Assembly (NCBI GenBank): GCA_937895435.1
Contig: CALAXT010000043.1
Location: 38,558-102,557, forward strand
Source: an uncultured Paracoccaceae bacterium
GTDB taxonomy: Bacteria > Pseudomonadota > Alphaproteobacteria > Rhodobacterales > Rhodobacteraceae
Reading direction: 5' to 3'
Length of the DNA: 64,000 nt
Shown here: piece after piece, positions 29,542-39,043 of the stretch
Position numbering within the stretch: the stretch's first letter is position 1
How the letters are laid out: the number at the start of each line of letters is the position of its first letter
Translations under genes and position numbers: made by a program
Notes under the pieces: model-generated
Seen by the model: the letters and a program-made list of their open reading frames with translations, nothing else
Told to the model about the DNA's origin: nothing
Database searches by the model: none

Positions 29542-30684
29542 ATGGCGGATCAGTTGCGCGCCCCGGTTCTGCCTGTGGGTGACGAAAAGATTGCTTGGGC
29601 CAACCCTTGGCATCGTTTGGTGGCCGGGCGTGGGTTTCAGGCTTGGGCTGCGCGGGTGCCACTGTTGCGCCGGATGGTGCGTGCCGAGGGGGCCGCGCTT
29701 TTTGATGTGATTTCGGGCTTTGTGCAGGCGCAAGCCTTGATGGCGATGGTTGAGTTACGGGTCTTTGAACATTTGGCGGCTGGGCCGCAGACCGCCGATG
29801 CATTGGCGCCACGGTGCGGGCTGACCACACCCAAGATGCAGATTTTACTGCAAGCCGGCGCTGCGCTTGGCCTGTTGCGCCGCAAGCGCGGCGCGCGCTT
29901 TGGGCTGAGCCAACGTGGGGCTGCGTTGTTGGGGGTGCCTGGGTTGCAGGCAATGATTCGTCACCATGCGGTGCTCTATCGTGATCTGACCGATCCGGTT
30001 GCATTCTTGCGTGGCCAGACAGACCCTGATCTGGCGCGGTTTTGGCCTTACGTCTTTGGGGCCGATGGCGCGCGCGATCCGGTTGTGGCAGAAACCTATT
30101 CGACCCTGATGTCAGACACACAGCAAATGGTCGCGGCCGATACATTAGCTGTGATCAGCCTGCGCGGCGTCAGGCAGCTTTTGGATATTGGTGGGGGCAC
30201 GGGCGCCTTTGTGGCGGCGGTGGGGGCGCAATACCAGGGGCTGCAGCTTGGTCTGTTTGATTTGCCCGCTGTGGCGGCGGCGGCGCAGGCGCGGATGTCA
30301 GCCGCGGGTCTGGCCGATCGCGTCAAGATTCATTCGGGCAGCTTTCGTGATGACCCGCTGCCACAAGGGTCCGATGCGATCAGCTTGGTTCGGGTGCTTT
30401 ACGACCATGCTGATTCGACGGTCGCGGCACTTTTGGCCCGGGTCTATGACGCGCTGCCCGTCGGTGGGCGTCTGATTGTCTCAGAACCGATGTCGGGTGG
30501 TGATCGCCCAGACCCGGCCACGGATGTCTATTTCGCATTTTATACGCTGGCCATGCAGACCGGGCGCACGCGTTCAGCAGCTGAGATCAGCGAAATGCTT
30601 AAGGTTGCAGGGTTTCAGCAGATTGTTTGCCACCCATCGCGGCGTCCCTTTGTCACCACTGCGATCACGGCGACGCGTGTCTGA
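29542..30684 (+). CDS. crtF: hydroxyneurosporene O-methyltransferase
   Basis: CrtF methylates the C1 hydroxyl made by CrtC, with S-adenosylmethionine. The 380-residue protein has an N-terminal winged-helix dimerisation part and a SAM domain with motif I LLDIGGGTGAFVAAVG (about 213-228) and LVRVLYDHAD further on. The ATG has AGGGG upstream. It lies in the crtE-crtF transcription unit, which in Rhodobacter reads on into bchCXYZ and puf (superoperon); the same order here supports read-through. Confidence 0.94.
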   Translation: MADQLRAPVLPVGDEKIAWANPWHRLVAGRGFQAWAARVPLLRRMVRAEGAALFDVISGFVQAQALMAMVELRVFEHLAAGPQTADALAPRCGLTTPKMQILLQAGAALGLLRRKRGARFGLSQRGAALLGVPGLQAMIRHHAVLYRDLTDPVAFLRGQTDPDLARFWPYVFGADGARDPVVAETYSTLMSDTQQMVAADTLAVISLRGVRQLLDIGGGTGAFVAAVGAQYQGLQLGLFDLPAVAAAAQARMSAAGLADRVKIHSGSFRDDPLPQGSDAISLVRVLYDHADSTVAALLARVYDALPVGGRLIVSEPMSGGDRPDPATDVYFAFYTLAMQTGRTRSAAEISEMLKVAGFQQIVCHPSRRPFVTTAITATRV

Positions 30685-30716
30685 CGTTTAGCCCGCTTGA
30701 CGCTGGCACAAGAAAC

Positions 30717-30734
30717 TGTCAGAAAAGATTGACA
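30717..30734. promoter_or_regulatory. bchC promoter, PpsR/CrtJ operator 1 with -35 element
   Basis: TGTCAGAAAAGATTGACA fits TGT-N12-ACA, and its last six bases, TTGACA (30729-30734), form a good -35 element. Confidence 0.87.
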
Positions 30735-30742
30735 ATAAAATA

Positions 30743-30760
30743 TGTAAGGCTAAGCTTACA
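30743..30760. promoter_or_regulatory. bchC promoter, PpsR/CrtJ operator 2 with -10 element
   Basis: TGTAAGGCTAAGCTTACA fits TGT-N12-ACA. TAAGCT within it lies 16 bases after TTGACA and could be the -10. The 8-base gap between the two operators is the spacing known for the R. capsulatus bchC promoter, where CrtJ binds cooperatively. Confidence 0.87.
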
Positions 30761-30836
30761 GATAAGGCCGACGCGACAAACCGCCACAGGATCAAAGCTC
30801 AAGGGCCAAATCTGTAGCAATCACAGGGGAAACTAA

Positions 30837-31787
30837 GTGCAAACAACCGCCATCATCTTGTCAGGGCCACGCCAATTGGCGGTTGAGCCGGTTGAGCTGG
30901 TGGCACCCGGTCCGACGGATCTGGTGGTTGAAGTGTCACATTCAGGAATTTCCACAGGAACCGAAAAACTGTTTTGGACCGGTGACATGCCGCCCTTCCC
31001 CGGCATGGGTTATCCATTGGTTCCGGGATATGAGGCCGCGGGCGAGGTGGTTGAGGCGGGCGCGCAGACCGAATATCGCGTGGGCGATCGGGTGTTTGTG
31101 CCAGGTGCTAACTGCTACGCTGCGCGCGGAGGCGCGCCGTTGCGCGGGCTTTTTGGTGCAGCTGCGCGGCATTTGGTGACGCCGGCCACACGGGTGGCCC
31201 GGGTAGACCCCGCCTTGCGCGATGAGGGTGCCCTGCTGGCACTCGCCGCCACGGCTTATCATGCGATTTATGGGCATGCCTTTCCGGAATTGATTATTGG
31301 TCATGGCGTCCTGGGCCGCCTGCTGGCGCGGTTGACGTTGGCAATGGGCGGACCTGCCCCCACCGTGTGGGAGGTCAACCCGGCCCGCTTTGCGGGTGCG
31401 ATCGGCTATGACGTGATTGCCCCTGACACTGACACACGGCGCGATTACCGCACAATCTACGACGTGTCCGGTGATGCGGGGCTGCTTGACAGCCTGATTG
31501 GCCGCTGCGCGCGTGGTGGTGAGATTGTTCTGGCTGGGTTCTACACCCAACCGATCAGCTTTGCTTTTGCACCTGCTTTCATGCGCGAAGTGCGCCTGCG
31601 TATCGCGGCTGAATGGGTGCCGGGTGACATGACGTCGACTTCGGCACTGATCAACAGCGGTCGTCTGAGTTTGGGCGGCCTGATTACACATCGCAGCCAC
31701 GTTCCTGACGCGGCGGTGGCTTACGAAACAGCGTTTGGGGACCCAAACTGCCTGAAGATGATCCTCGATTGGAGTGGCCGCGCATGA
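30837..31787 (+). CDS. bchC: 3-hydroxyethyl bacteriochlorophyllide a dehydrogenase
   Basis: BchC oxidises the C3 hydroxyethyl group to acetyl, late in bacteriochlorophyll a synthesis, with NAD. The 316-residue protein is a zinc-type medium-chain dehydrogenase relative, with [16 protein letters not shown] near residue 35 and [18 protein letters not shown] near residue 60. The start is GTG with AGGGGAAA at the right distance. It is the first gene after the double PpsR operator and its stop overlaps bchX (ATGA). Confidence 0.94.
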   Translation: MQTTAIILSGPRQLAVEPVELVAPGPTDLVVEVSHSGISTGTEKLFWTGDMPPFPGMGYPLVPGYEAAGEVVEAGAQTEYRVGDRVFVPGANCYAARGGAPLRGLFGAAARHLVTPATRVARVDPALRDEGALLALAATAYHAIYGHAFPELIIGHGVLGRLLARLTLAMGGPAPTVWEVNPARFAGAIGYDVIAPDTDTRRDYRTIYDVSGDAGLLDSLIGRCARGGEIVLAGFYTQPISFAFAPAFMREVRLRIAAEWVPGDMTSTSALINSGRLSLGGLITHRSHVPDAAVAYETAFGDPNCLKMILDWSGRA

Positions 31788-32788
31788 CGCTTGATATCCC
31801 AAATCTCAAAGATTTTGACCAACGCTTGCGGGATGAGGCAAACGAAGATCCAACGCTGGAAATTCCTCAAGATCCGCCCAGCAAAAAGACCCAGATCATT
31901 GCAATCTATGGCAAGGGTGGCATCGGCAAATCTTTTACTCTGGCCAATCTCAGCCATATGATGGCCGAAATGGGCAAGCGCGTGCTGTTGATAGGGTGTG
32001 ACCCAAAGTCTGACACAACCAGCCTGCTTTTTGGTGGCAAAGCCTGCCCAACGATTATTGAAACCTCAACGCGCAAGAAATTAGCTGGCGAAGAGGTGCA
32101 GATAGGCGACGTGTGTTTCAAGCGCGGTGGCGTGTTTGCGATGGAGTTGGGTGGGCCAGAAGTGGGCCGTGGCTGCGGTGGGCGCGGCATCATTCATGGC
32201 TTTGAGCTTTTGGAAAAGCTTGGATTTCATGATTGGGATTTTGACTATGTGCTGCTCGACTTTTTGGGCGATGTGGTCTGTGGTGGGTTTGGCCTGCCGA
32301 TTGCCCGCGATATGGCACAAAAGGTGATTTTGGTTGGATCGAACGACCTGCAATCGCTTTATGTTGCGAACAATGTCTGTTCTGCGGTGGAATATTTCCG
32401 CAAGCTTGGCGGTAATGTTGGCATTGCCGGGCTGGTGATCAACAAAGATGATGGCACGGGTGAGGCTGCGGCTTTTGCCAAGGCGGTCAAGATCCCGGTG
32501 CTTGCGGCCATTCCGCAAGATGAAGATCTGCGCCGCAAATCTGCAAATTATCAAATTGTGGGCAGCGCCAAAAGCCAGTGGGGCAGCTTGTTTGCCGAGT
32601 TGGCCGAGGCTGTTGCGGGCGCACCGCCCATTCGGCCTGTACCGTTGAGCCAGGATGGTCTGCTGAACCTGTTTTCGGCTGAAATGACGGGCGCGGGGTT
32701 TGTCTTGGAGCCAGCAACTGACGCCGATATGCGCGGCAAAAATCTGGTCACCAAGGTGTCGCTGGAAGTGGTGTATCACGATGCTTGA
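31784..32788 (+). CDS. bchX: chlorophyllide a reductase iron protein (subunit X)
   Basis: BchX is the NifH-like electron-donating ATPase of chlorophyllide a reductase, which reduces ring B to give the bacteriochlorin. The 334-residue protein has P-loop GKGGIGKS (43-50) and cluster cysteines Cys131 (GRGCGG) and Cys166 (GDVVCGG). I chose the ATG that overlaps the bchC stop ([12 protein letters not shown]), not the open codons upstream. It stands before a very small frame and bchY. Confidence 0.96.
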   Translation: MTLDIPNLKDFDQRLRDEANEDPTLEIPQDPPSKKTQIIAIYGKGGIGKSFTLANLSHMMAEMGKRVLLIGCDPKSDTTSLLFGGKACPTIIETSTRKKLAGEEVQIGDVCFKRGGVFAMELGGPEVGRGCGGRGIIHGFELLEKLGFHDWDFDYVLLDFLGDVVCGGFGLPIARDMAQKVILVGSNDLQSLYVANNVCSAVEYFRKLGGNVGIAGLVINKDDGTGEAAAFAKAVKIPVLAAIPQDEDLRRKSANYQIVGSAKSQWGSLFAELAEAVAGAPPIRPVPLSQDGLLNLFSAEMTGAGFVLEPATDADMRGKNLVTKVSLEVVYHDA

Positions 32789-32885
32789 TCTGGATGCACT
32801 GACCCATATCGATCAAGCGTTGCAACGGCTGGCCCCCAAGCCTGTCGCCCGCCGCAAAGGTGCCACATCTGGTGGTGTGTCATGA
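32781..32885 (+). CDS. possible 34-residue peptide between bchX and bchY
   Basis: An ATG eight bases before the end of bchX opens a 34-codon frame, [20 protein letters not shown] followed by a basic, Gly/Ser-ending tail. Its stop overlaps the bchY ATG (ATGA). It fills the whole 93-base bchX-bchY gap and would couple translation of both neighbours. The first half could form an amphipathic helix. I do not recognise a family. It may be a coupling leader only; conservation in related genomes would decide. Confidence 0.45.
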   Translation: MLDLDALTHIDQALQRLAPKPVARRKGATSGGVS

Positions 32886-34459
32886 GCGCCGAGCTTACAT
32901 ATGACAATGCCGCTGAGACCGAGGTGATGAACCTGGGCGTGGTGGATGAAGATGGGGCCAGTGCGCCTGCGGAGGCCCCACAAGACGGTATGGGGTGTCA
33001 TGCCGGTGCGCAAGCGATGGAAGAGGCTGCGCGCAAGGCAGGCCAGTCTGAGTTGTTGGACCGCTATGCCGCTGATTATCCCCAAGGCCCGCATGACAAG
33101 CCGCAAAGCATGTGCCCAGCCTTTGGCAGCCTGCGTGTTGGCTTGCGGATGCGGCGGGTGGCTACGGTTTTATCAGGCTCGGCCTGCTGTGTTTATGGGC
33201 TGACTTTTGTGTCGCATTTTTATGGGGCGCGTCGGTCTGTGGGTTATGTGCCGTTCAACTCGGAAACCTTGGTGACTGGTAAGCTGTTCGAAGACATTCG
33301 CGATTCGGTGCATGAACTGGCTGACCCAGAACGCTATGACGCAATTGTTGTGACGAACCTCTGCGTGCCAACCGCAAGTGGCGTGCCGCTAAAGCTGCTG
33401 CCTTCTGAGATTAATGGTGTTCGGATTGTTGGCATTGATGTGCCAGGCTTTGGTGTGCCCACCCATGCCGAGGCCAAAGATGTTCTGGCTGGCGCCATGC
33501 TGAAATATGCCCGCGCCGAGGTTCAAGCTGGCCCCGTGCCCGCCCCGCTTGGCGGCAAGTCAGACCGGCCGACCGTGACGCTGCTGGGTGAGATGTTTCC
33601 CGCTGATCCTATGATGATTGGTGCGCTGTTGGCCCCGCTGGGCCTGGCGGCTGGCCCGGTTGTGCCGACACGCGAATGGCGTGAGCTTTATGCCGCGCTT
33701 GATTGTGGGGCCGTGGCTGCGATCCATCCGTTTTACACCGCCGCAATCCGAGAGTTTGAGGCCGCTGGCCGCCCAATCATCGGATCAGCCCCTGTGGGGC
33801 ATGATGGCACTGCTGCCTGGCTTGCCGCGGTGGGCGATGCCTTTGGTTTGCCCGCCGAGCGTGTGGCCGCCGCACAAAACGCATTCTTGCCCGCCATTCG
33901 TGGTGCGCTGTCGCAGGTGCCGATCAAAGGAACCATAACGCTTTCGGGCTATGAAGGCAGCGAGCTGCTGGTTGCGCGTCTTTTGATCGAAAGCGGGGCG
34001 AATGTGCCCTATGTCGGCACGGCTTGTGCGCGAACACGGTGGTCAGAGCCTGATCGTGAATGGCTGGAGGCACATGGGGTCAAGGTGCAATATCGCGCCT
34101 CGCTTGAACAAGATTGCGCAGCCATGGAGGCTATTCGCCCAGATTTGGCAATTGGTACCACGCCGGTTGTGCAAAAGGCCAAGCAGATGGGGCTGCCGTC
34201 GCTTTACTTTACAAATCTGATCTCAGCCCGGCCGTTGATGGGGCCGGCGGGTGCAGGCAGTCTGGGGCAGGTGGTGAATGCTGCAATTGCTGGCCGCAGC
34301 CGTATGGAAGCGATGAAGAGCTTTTTTGAAGGTGTGGGTGAGGGAGACACCGCCGGAATCTGGGAAGGTGCGCCGAATCTGCGGCCTGAGTTCCGCGCCC
34401 AGCATCAGAAAAAATTGGACAAAGCTGCCCGCGCGGCACAGGCGGAGGCGATGATATGA
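32882..34459 (+). CDS. bchY: chlorophyllide a reductase subunit Y
   Basis: BchY forms, with BchZ, the nitrogenase-like catalytic core of chlorophyllide a reductase. The 525-residue product carries the cluster-ligand cysteines in SMCPAFGSLR, SACCVYGLTF and NLCVPTASGVP. It starts with an acidic segment of about 60 residues rich in Ala/Glu/Gly, a little longer than in some relatives. The ATG overlaps the stop of the small frame upstream. A 97-base gap with an intergenic repeat separates it from bchZ. Confidence 0.95.
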   Translation: MSAELTYDNAAETEVMNLGVVDEDGASAPAEAPQDGMGCHAGAQAMEEAARKAGQSELLDRYAADYPQGPHDKPQSMCPAFGSLRVGLRMRRVATVLSGSACCVYGLTFVSHFYGARRSVGYVPFNSETLVTGKLFEDIRDSVHELADPERYDAIVVTNLCVPTASGVPLKLLPSEINGVRIVGIDVPGFGVPTHAEAKDVLAGAMLKYARAEVQAGPVPAPLGGKSDRPTVTLLGEMFPADPMMIGALLAPLGLAAGPVVPTREWRELYAALDCGAVAAIHPFYTAAIREFEAAGRPIIGSAPVGHDGTAAWLAAVGDAFGLPAERVAAAQNAFLPAIRGALSQVPIKGTITLSGYEGSELLVARLLIESGANVPYVGTACARTRWSEPDREWLEAHGVKVQYRASLEQDCAAMEAIRPDLAIGTTPVVQKAKQMGLPSLYFTNLISARPLMGPAGAGSLGQVVNAAIAGRSRMEAMKSFFEGVGEGDTAGIWEGAPNLRPEFRAQHQKKLDKAARAAQAEAMI

Positions 34460-34477
34460 CATTGGTCCGGTCTGATG

Positions 34478-34540
34478 CGATCCAGGCGGGGGTTTCACAC
34501 CCCCGCACCCCCGTGGGATATTTTCAAACGAAAGATCTGC
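34478..34540 (+). repeat. GC-rich intergenic repeat, copy 2 (bchY-bchZ gap)
   Basis: The gap between bchY and bchZ contains GCGGGGGTTTCACACCCCCGC, a hairpin of GCGGGGGT and ACCCCCGC arms, then ACCCCCGTGGGATATTTTCAAACGAAAG. The last part resembles the end of copy 1 between bchN and bchB (GGGATATTTT then A-rich AAGA). A hairpin inside the operon could affect mRNA stability. Confidence 0.5.
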
Positions 34541-34556
34541 GTGCGCGGGGTGCTGC

Positions 34557-36038
34557 ATGCTGATCCAAGATCATGACCGGGCGGGCGGATACTGGGGGGC
34601 GATCTATGCCTTTTGTGCCGTCAAAGGATTGCAAGTTGTTATTGATGGGCCAGTTGGGTGTGAAAATCTGCCGGTGACGAGTGTTCTGCATTACACCGAT
34701 GCTCTGCCCCCCCATGAATTGCCGATTGTTGTCACTGGGTTGGGCGAGGAAGAGCTGGGCCGAGATGGCACGGAAGGCGCGATGCGCCGAGCCTGGAAGA
34801 CGCTGGATCCGGCCCTGCCAGCTGTGGTCGTGACTGGATCGATTGCTGAGATGATTGGTGGCGGCGTGACGCCGATGGGCACCAATATTCAGCGGTTTTT
34901 GCCGCGGACCATTGATGAGGATCAGTGGGAAGCCGCAGATCGTGCGATGAGCTGGATCTTTGGTGAGTTTGGTATGACCAAAGGCCGGATGCCGCCTGAG
35001 CGGCCACGGGCCGAGGGTGAGAAGCCGCGCGTCAATATTTTGGGGCCAATGTATGGTGTGTTCAACATGGCGTCGGATCTGCATGAGATCCGGCGGCTGG
35101 TTGAAGGGATCGGTGCTGAGGTCAATATGGTCATGCCGCTTGGTGCGCATTTGGCCGAAATGCGCAATCTGGTGAATGCTGATGTCAATATCGTGATGTA
35201 TCGCGAATTTGGCCGTGGCTTGGCTGAGATTTTAGGCAAGCCCTACTTGCAAGCCCCGATCGGCATGGAAAGCACAACGAAATTTCTGCGCCGTTTGGGA
35301 GAGATGCTGGGTTTGGACCCTGAGCCGTTCATTGCGCGCGAAAAACATTCGACTTTGAAGCCGTTGTGGGACCTTTGGCGGTCGGTGACCCAGGATTTCT
35401 TTGCGACTGCGCAATTCGCCGTTGTGGCCAATGAGACCTATGCGCGTGGGCTGCGGCATTATTTGGAAGGCGAATTGGGATTTCCCTGTGCCTTTGCTGT
35501 GGCGCGGGTTGCGGGCAAAAAGACAAACAACGACGCGGTGCGGGCAATGTTGCGCCAGCAGCGGCCTTTGATTGTCATGGGGTCTATCAACGAAAAGATG
35601 TATTTGGCGGAGATGAAGGGCGGACATGGCCCCAGCCCATCATTTATTGCGGCATCGTTTCCGGGGGCGGCTATTCGGCGGGCAACAGGCACGCCGATGA
35701 TGGGCTATGCCGGGGCTGTTTGGGTGTTGCAGGAAATCTGCAATGGGCTGTTTGACGCCCTGTTTCACATTTTGCCCTTGGGCAGTGAAATGGACAGTGC
35801 CGCAGCGACCCCCACGACTTTGCGCCGCGATTTTCCGTGGGACGCGGATGCGCAGATCGCGCTTGACCGCATTGTGGCGGAACACCCGGTTTTGACCCGT
35901 ATTTCAGCGGCGCGCACCCTGCGCGATGCCGCCGAGAAGATGGCGCTTGAGGCTGGTGCAGAGCGGGTTGTGCGCGAGACAGTTGAGACGTTGCGCGGCG
36001 CTGATCAGGCGCGGATTTTTAAGGGAGAGACGACATGA
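34557..36038 (+). CDS. bchZ: chlorophyllide a reductase subunit Z
   Basis: BchZ is the second catalytic subunit of chlorophyllide a reductase. The 493-residue protein begins [19 protein letters not shown], nearly as in Rhodobacter, with the cluster cysteine in [12 protein letters not shown] and later [20 protein letters not shown]. The pufQ ATG overlaps its stop, so bchCXYZ and puf can be read as one transcript; the puf promoter in Rhodobacter lies inside bchZ/pufQ and I cannot locate it surely here. Confidence 0.96.
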   Translation: MLIQDHDRAGGYWGAIYAFCAVKGLQVVIDGPVGCENLPVTSVLHYTDALPPHELPIVVTGLGEEELGRDGTEGAMRRAWKTLDPALPAVVVTGSIAEMIGGGVTPMGTNIQRFLPRTIDEDQWEAADRAMSWIFGEFGMTKGRMPPERPRAEGEKPRVNILGPMYGVFNMASDLHEIRRLVEGIGAEVNMVMPLGAHLAEMRNLVNADVNIVMYREFGRGLAEILGKPYLQAPIGMESTTKFLRRLGEMLGLDPEPFIAREKHSTLKPLWDLWRSVTQDFFATAQFAVVANETYARGLRHYLEGELGFPCAFAVARVAGKKTNNDAVRAMLRQQRPLIVMGSINEKMYLAEMKGGHGPSPSFIAASFPGAAIRRATGTPMMGYAGAVWVLQEICNGLFDALFHILPLGSEMDSAAATPTTLRRDFPWDADAQIALDRIVAEHPVLTRISAARTLRDAAEKMALEAGAERVVRETVETLRGADQARIFKGETT

Positions 36039-36259
36039 CCGACTACGGTATCACAGGCGAACGTCAGACCCATAAGCCAAGGGAATCGCGTTTGGAATTT
36101 CGGTTCTATTTCGCGCTGATTTTTATGCTGACACTGCCATTCACGCTGATTGGATGGGTGGCGAGTGCGATTTTGCATCGGCGATTTCCTGAAACGGGGC
36201 CTGTGGCCCGGGCTTGGGCAAAGGCGGGTGCGATTGCGCCAATGATTTTTCTTGCCTGA
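36035..36259 (+). CDS. pufQ: PufQ, bacteriochlorophyll-related assembly protein
   Basis: PufQ is a small membrane protein needed for normal bacteriochlorophyll synthesis and core assembly in Rhodobacter. The 74-residue product has a hydrophilic N-terminus, one membrane helix ([20 protein letters not shown]) and [16 protein letters not shown] near the end. ATGA overlap with bchZ. Presence at the head of puf is a Rhodobacteraceae hallmark. Confidence 0.92.
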   Translation: MTDYGITGERQTHKPRESRLEFRFYFALIFMLTLPFTLIGWVASAILHRRFPETGPVARAWAKAGAIAPMIFLA

Positions 36260-36317
36260 TTGGCAAGATACGAAATTCGCCCCTGTTTCGGGGGTGGATC
36301 ACCGGGGGGGCATTCCG

Positions 36318-36341
36318 CCCTGCCGGGACCTGGCCGCAGGG
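36318..36341 (+). other. hairpin in the pufQ-pufB intercistronic leader
   Basis: CCCTGC and GCAGGG pair with a 12-base loop upstream of pufB; a shorter C4/G4 hairpin lies just before it. The 116-base leader has no gene. In Rhodobacter this region is a site of mRNA processing; role here is inference. Confidence 0.4.
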
Positions 36342-36375
36342 TGAGCGGTTTCAGTCTGACGATCCGGAGGATAAT

Positions 36376-36525
36376 ATGGCTGATAGAAATGACCTGTCTT
36401 TTACAGGTTTGACAGACCAACAGGCGCAGGAACTGCACTCTGTTTATATGAGCGGGCTTTGGCTTTTTGTGACCGTTGCGGTCATTGCCCATTTGGCAGT
36501 GTACATCTGGCGCCCCTGGTTCTGA
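36376..36525 (+). CDS. pufB: LH1 light-harvesting polypeptide beta
   Basis: PufB is the 49-residue beta chain of the LH1 antenna ring. It has [20 protein letters not shown], a single membrane helix in which the histidine of [10 protein letters not shown] binds bacteriochlorophyll, and the WRPWF end that is highly conserved. The start has CGGAGG at a suitable distance. The sequence is very close in pattern to Rhodobacter sphaeroides LH1 beta. Confidence 0.97.
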   Translation: MADRNDLSFTGLTDQQAQELHSVYMSGLWLFVTVAVIAHLAVYIWRPWF

Positions 36526-36537
36526 GGAGGATCGATT

Positions 36538-36711
36538 ATGAGCAATTTCTACAAGATCTGGCTGATCTTCGATCCACGTCGCGTTTTCGTGGCGCAGGGG
36601 GTTTTTCTGTTTCTGCTGGCAGCGATGATTCATCTCGTTCTGCTCAGCACCCCCGACTACAACTGGTTCGACATTGCCGCGGCCAAATACGACCGCGTCG
36701 CTGCTCAGTAA
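36538..36711 (+). CDS. pufA: LH1 light-harvesting polypeptide alpha
   Basis: PufA is the 57-residue alpha chain of LH1. It reads [20 protein letters not shown], then a membrane helix with the bacteriochlorophyll-binding histidine in [11 protein letters not shown], and ends [10 protein letters not shown]. The start has TGAGGAGG nearby. It follows pufB after 12 bases. The tail differs a little from Rhodobacter species, as expected for another genus. Confidence 0.97.
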   Translation: MSNFYKIWLIFDPRRVFVAQGVFLFLLAAMIHLVLLSTPDYNWFDIAAAKYDRVAAQ

Positions 36712-36728
36712 CCGGGCAAGCCTTTGTT

Positions 36729-36750
36729 GCGGGCGGCCTTGGTCGCCCGC
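36729..36750 (+). other. pufA-pufL intercistronic hairpin 1
   Basis: GCGGGCGGCC and GGTCGCCCGC pair over about ten positions with one G-U pair and a tight loop. Such hairpins between pufA and pufL in Rhodobacter slow 3' decay so that LH1 mRNA outlives the reaction-centre mRNA. A second hairpin follows. Confidence 0.7.
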
Positions 36751-36771
36751 GACATTCACGATTTGAACAGA

Positions 36772-36799
36772 CGGCCCCGCAACCCTAATCCGCGGGCCG
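36772..36799 (+). other. pufA-pufL intercistronic hairpin 2
   Basis: CGGCC(C)CGC pairs with GCGGGCCG across an 11-base loop with one bulged C. With hairpin 1 it forms the double stem-loop typical of puf operons, 21 bases before pufL. Confidence 0.6.
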
Positions 36800-36820
36800 C
36801 CAGCCAGCGGAGAGGGAAGC

Positions 36821-37669
36821 ATGGCACTGCTCAGCTTCGAACGTAAATACCGCGTGCCAGGCGGCACGCTGGTCGGCGGGAACCTGTTCGACTTTTGGGT
36901 CGGACCGTTCTATGTCGGCTTTTTTGGGGTCACGACATTCTTTTTTGCGGCCCTTGGGACGATGTTAATTTTGTGGGGGGCGGTGCTTCAGGGCACGTGG
37001 AACCCATGGTTGATTTCAATTACCCCGCCACCCATTGAAATGGGTTTAGCGGCGGCCCCCCTGCGCGAGGGCGGATTGTGGCAGATCATCACGATTTGCG
37101 CGATTGGCTCTTTTATAAGCTGGGCGCTGCGCGAGGTTGAAATTTGCCGCAAGCTGGGCATTGGCTATCACGTGCCTTTTGCCTTTGGTTTTGCAATTTT
37201 TGCCTATGTGACGCTTGTTGTTGTTCGTCCTGTTTTGATGGGGGCTTGGGGGCATGCTTTTCCGTATGGCATCTTCTCGCATCTCGATTGGGTGTCGAAC
37301 ACGGGCTATGCTTATGGCAATTTCCACTACAATCCGGCGCATATGATTGCGGTGAGTTTCTTTTTCACCACGTGTCTGGCGTTGGCGCTGCATGGCGGGT
37401 TGATCCTGTCGGCAGCCAATCCGGCCAAGGGGCAAGAGATGCGCACCCCTGACCATGAAGATACCTATTTCCGGGATCTGATCGGCTATTCGGTGGGCAC
37501 GCTTGGTATTCACCGTGTTGGCCTGATCTTGGCGTTGAACGCAGGGTTTTGGAGTGCGGTTTGTATCGTGATTTCCGGCACTGTTTGGTTTGAGGCTTGG
37601 GTGAACTGGTGGGATTGGTGGCTTGAACTGCCCTGGTGGGCCGGTCTGGAGGGAGGCATAAATGGCTGA
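36821..37669 (+). CDS. pufL: photosynthetic reaction centre L subunit
   Basis: PufL is one of two membrane subunits holding the primary donor, pheophytin and quinones. The 282-residue protein has five helices, the start [20 protein letters not shown], and histidines in [13 protein letters not shown] for the special pair and non-haem iron. The end overlaps pufM by eight bases as in Rhodobacter. The GAGAGGG site supports the start. Confidence 0.98.
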   Translation: MALLSFERKYRVPGGTLVGGNLFDFWVGPFYVGFFGVTTFFFAALGTMLILWGAVLQGTWNPWLISITPPPIEMGLAAAPLREGGLWQIITICAIGSFISWALREVEICRKLGIGYHVPFAFGFAIFAYVTLVVVRPVLMGAWGHAFPYGIFSHLDWVSNTGYAYGNFHYNPAHMIAVSFFFTTCLALALHGGLILSAANPAKGQEMRTPDHEDTYFRDLIGYSVGTLGIHRVGLILALNAGFWSAVCIVISGTVWFEAWVNWWDWWLELPWWAGLEGGING

Positions 37670-38585
37670 TTATCAGAACATCTTTACCCAAGTTCAGGTG
37701 CGCGCAGCCCCTGAGATGGGCATGGTGGAAGACGTTGAACTGCGCAATCGCACATCGGGCGCCACCTTTTCGACCCTTGCGGGTTGGCTGGGAAATGCCC
37801 AGCTGGGGCCGATTTATCTGGGGACCTTTGGCGTGGTGTCTTTGGCCACGGGGCTGATCTGGTTCATGCTGGTTGGGGCAAGCTTCTGGCAACAGGCGGG
37901 GTATAGCCCGGCTGTGTTCGCACGTGATCTTTTTTGGATGGCGCTTGAGCCGCCTGCACCCGAATGGGGCCTGCGGATTCCACCGATGGCCGAGGGTGGT
38001 CTGTGGATTGTGGCAAGCTTCTTCTTTCTTGTGTCCTTGATTTGCTGGTGGATCCGTACCTATCTGCTGGCCGAGGCTTTGGGCATGGGCAAGCATATTG
38101 CTTGGGCGTTTGCTTCTGCGATTTGGTTGGTGCTTGTGCTGGGGCTTATTCGCCCTGTCATGATGGGCAGCTGGTCTGAGGCGGTGCCTTATGGCATCTT
38201 CCCACACCTGGATTGGACGAACCTGTTTTCGCTGACCTATGGCAACCTATTCTATAATCCCTTCCACGCGCTTTCGATTGTCTTTCTTTACGGTTCGGCT
38301 TTGTTGTTCGCCATGCATGGCGCGACCATTCTGTCGGTCAGCCGTATGGGTGGGGATCGTGAGTTGGAGCAGATTGTGGATCGGGGCACGGCCTCTGAGC
38401 GGGCGGCGCTGTTCTGGCGCTGGACGATGGGGTTCAACGCAACGATGGAGGGTATCCACCGTTGGGCCTGGTGGTTTGCGGTTTTGACCACGTTGACCGG
38501 CGGTATTGGGATTTTGCTGACAGGCACAGTTGTCGATAACTGGTATGTCTGGGCGCAAGATCACGGCTACGCCCCTTTGGACTAA
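37662..38585 (+). CDS. pufM: photosynthetic reaction centre M subunit
   Basis: PufM is the partner of PufL; together with PuhA they form the type-II reaction centre. The 307-residue protein has five helices, including [20 protein letters not shown] with the special-pair histidine, and ends [16 protein letters not shown]. The start has GGAGGCATAA upstream. No pufC follows, so electron donation must come from soluble or membrane cytochromes not coded here. Confidence 0.98.
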   Translation: MADYQNIFTQVQVRAAPEMGMVEDVELRNRTSGATFSTLAGWLGNAQLGPIYLGTFGVVSLATGLIWFMLVGASFWQQAGYSPAVFARDLFWMALEPPAPEWGLRIPPMAEGGLWIVASFFFLVSLICWWIRTYLLAEALGMGKHIAWAFASAIWLVLVLGLIRPVMMGSWSEAVPYGIFPHLDWTNLFSLTYGNLFYNPFHALSIVFLYGSALLFAMHGATILSVSRMGGDRELEQIVDRGTASERAALFWRWTMGFNATMEGIHRWAWWFAVLTTLTGGIGILLTGTVVDNWYVWAQDHGYAPLD

Positions 38586-38595
38586 GGAGAACGCT

Positions 38596-38817
38596 ATGAC
38601 CGATAAAACCTATTACACCGAATCTCCGTCGGCGACGCTGCGCGCCTGGATCTTGTCGCAGATGCTGCGAGGGGCTGGATGGGCGGCGCTGGTGGTTGTT
38701 GGGGCTATGGCAATCATTGGAGGGTTGCGATTGGTATCGTGGCTTTTGCCCGCTGACCCCTATGCCAGCCTTGATGCGGTTGGCCAAGGCGCCCGCATCC
38801 TGAGCGCGCTGGTGTAA
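38596..38817 (+). CDS. pufX: PufX, LH1-reaction-centre core gate and dimerisation protein
   Basis: PufX inserts into the LH1 ring, leaves a gap for quinone exchange and often supports core dimers. The 73-residue product has one membrane helix (about 28-50) and matches Rhodobacter PufX in its key positions: DKT at the start, LRAWILSQMLRGAGWA where Rhodobacter has LRxWxxxQMxxGAGWA, and IGGLRLVSWLLP. It lies 10 bases after pufM with AAGGAG before the ATG. The family diverges fast; the assignment rests on pattern plus position. Confidence 0.9.
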   Translation: MTDKTYYTESPSATLRAWILSQMLRGAGWAALVVVGAMAIIGGLRLVSWLLPADPYASLDAVGQGARILSALV

Positions 38818-38829
38818 TTCAAAAATTCG

Positions 38830-38857
38830 GGGCCGGACGGTCATGATCGTCCGGCCC
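38830..38857 (+). terminator. hairpin after pufX
   Basis: GGGCCGGACG and CGTCCGGCCC form a perfect 10-base stem with an 8-base loop, 12 bases after the pufX stop. No long T-run follows, so it may act with Rho or as a 3' stabiliser, as at the end of puf in Rhodobacter. Confidence 0.7.
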
Positions 38858-39043
38858 TAACGATGTTCGGGCATATCTCGCCAGCCCGGACCCAGGGCGC
38901 GCATCGCTGCGTCCGGTTCCCTTCCTGTTGGCGACAGGCACTAGGTGCCGTGTGTTTTCACATGGCACCCTTTTTATTTCATCCTGTAAAAATCTGTGCT
39001 TGGAACGGCTTTCAAGGGTATTAATTAACATATAGACTGCGGC

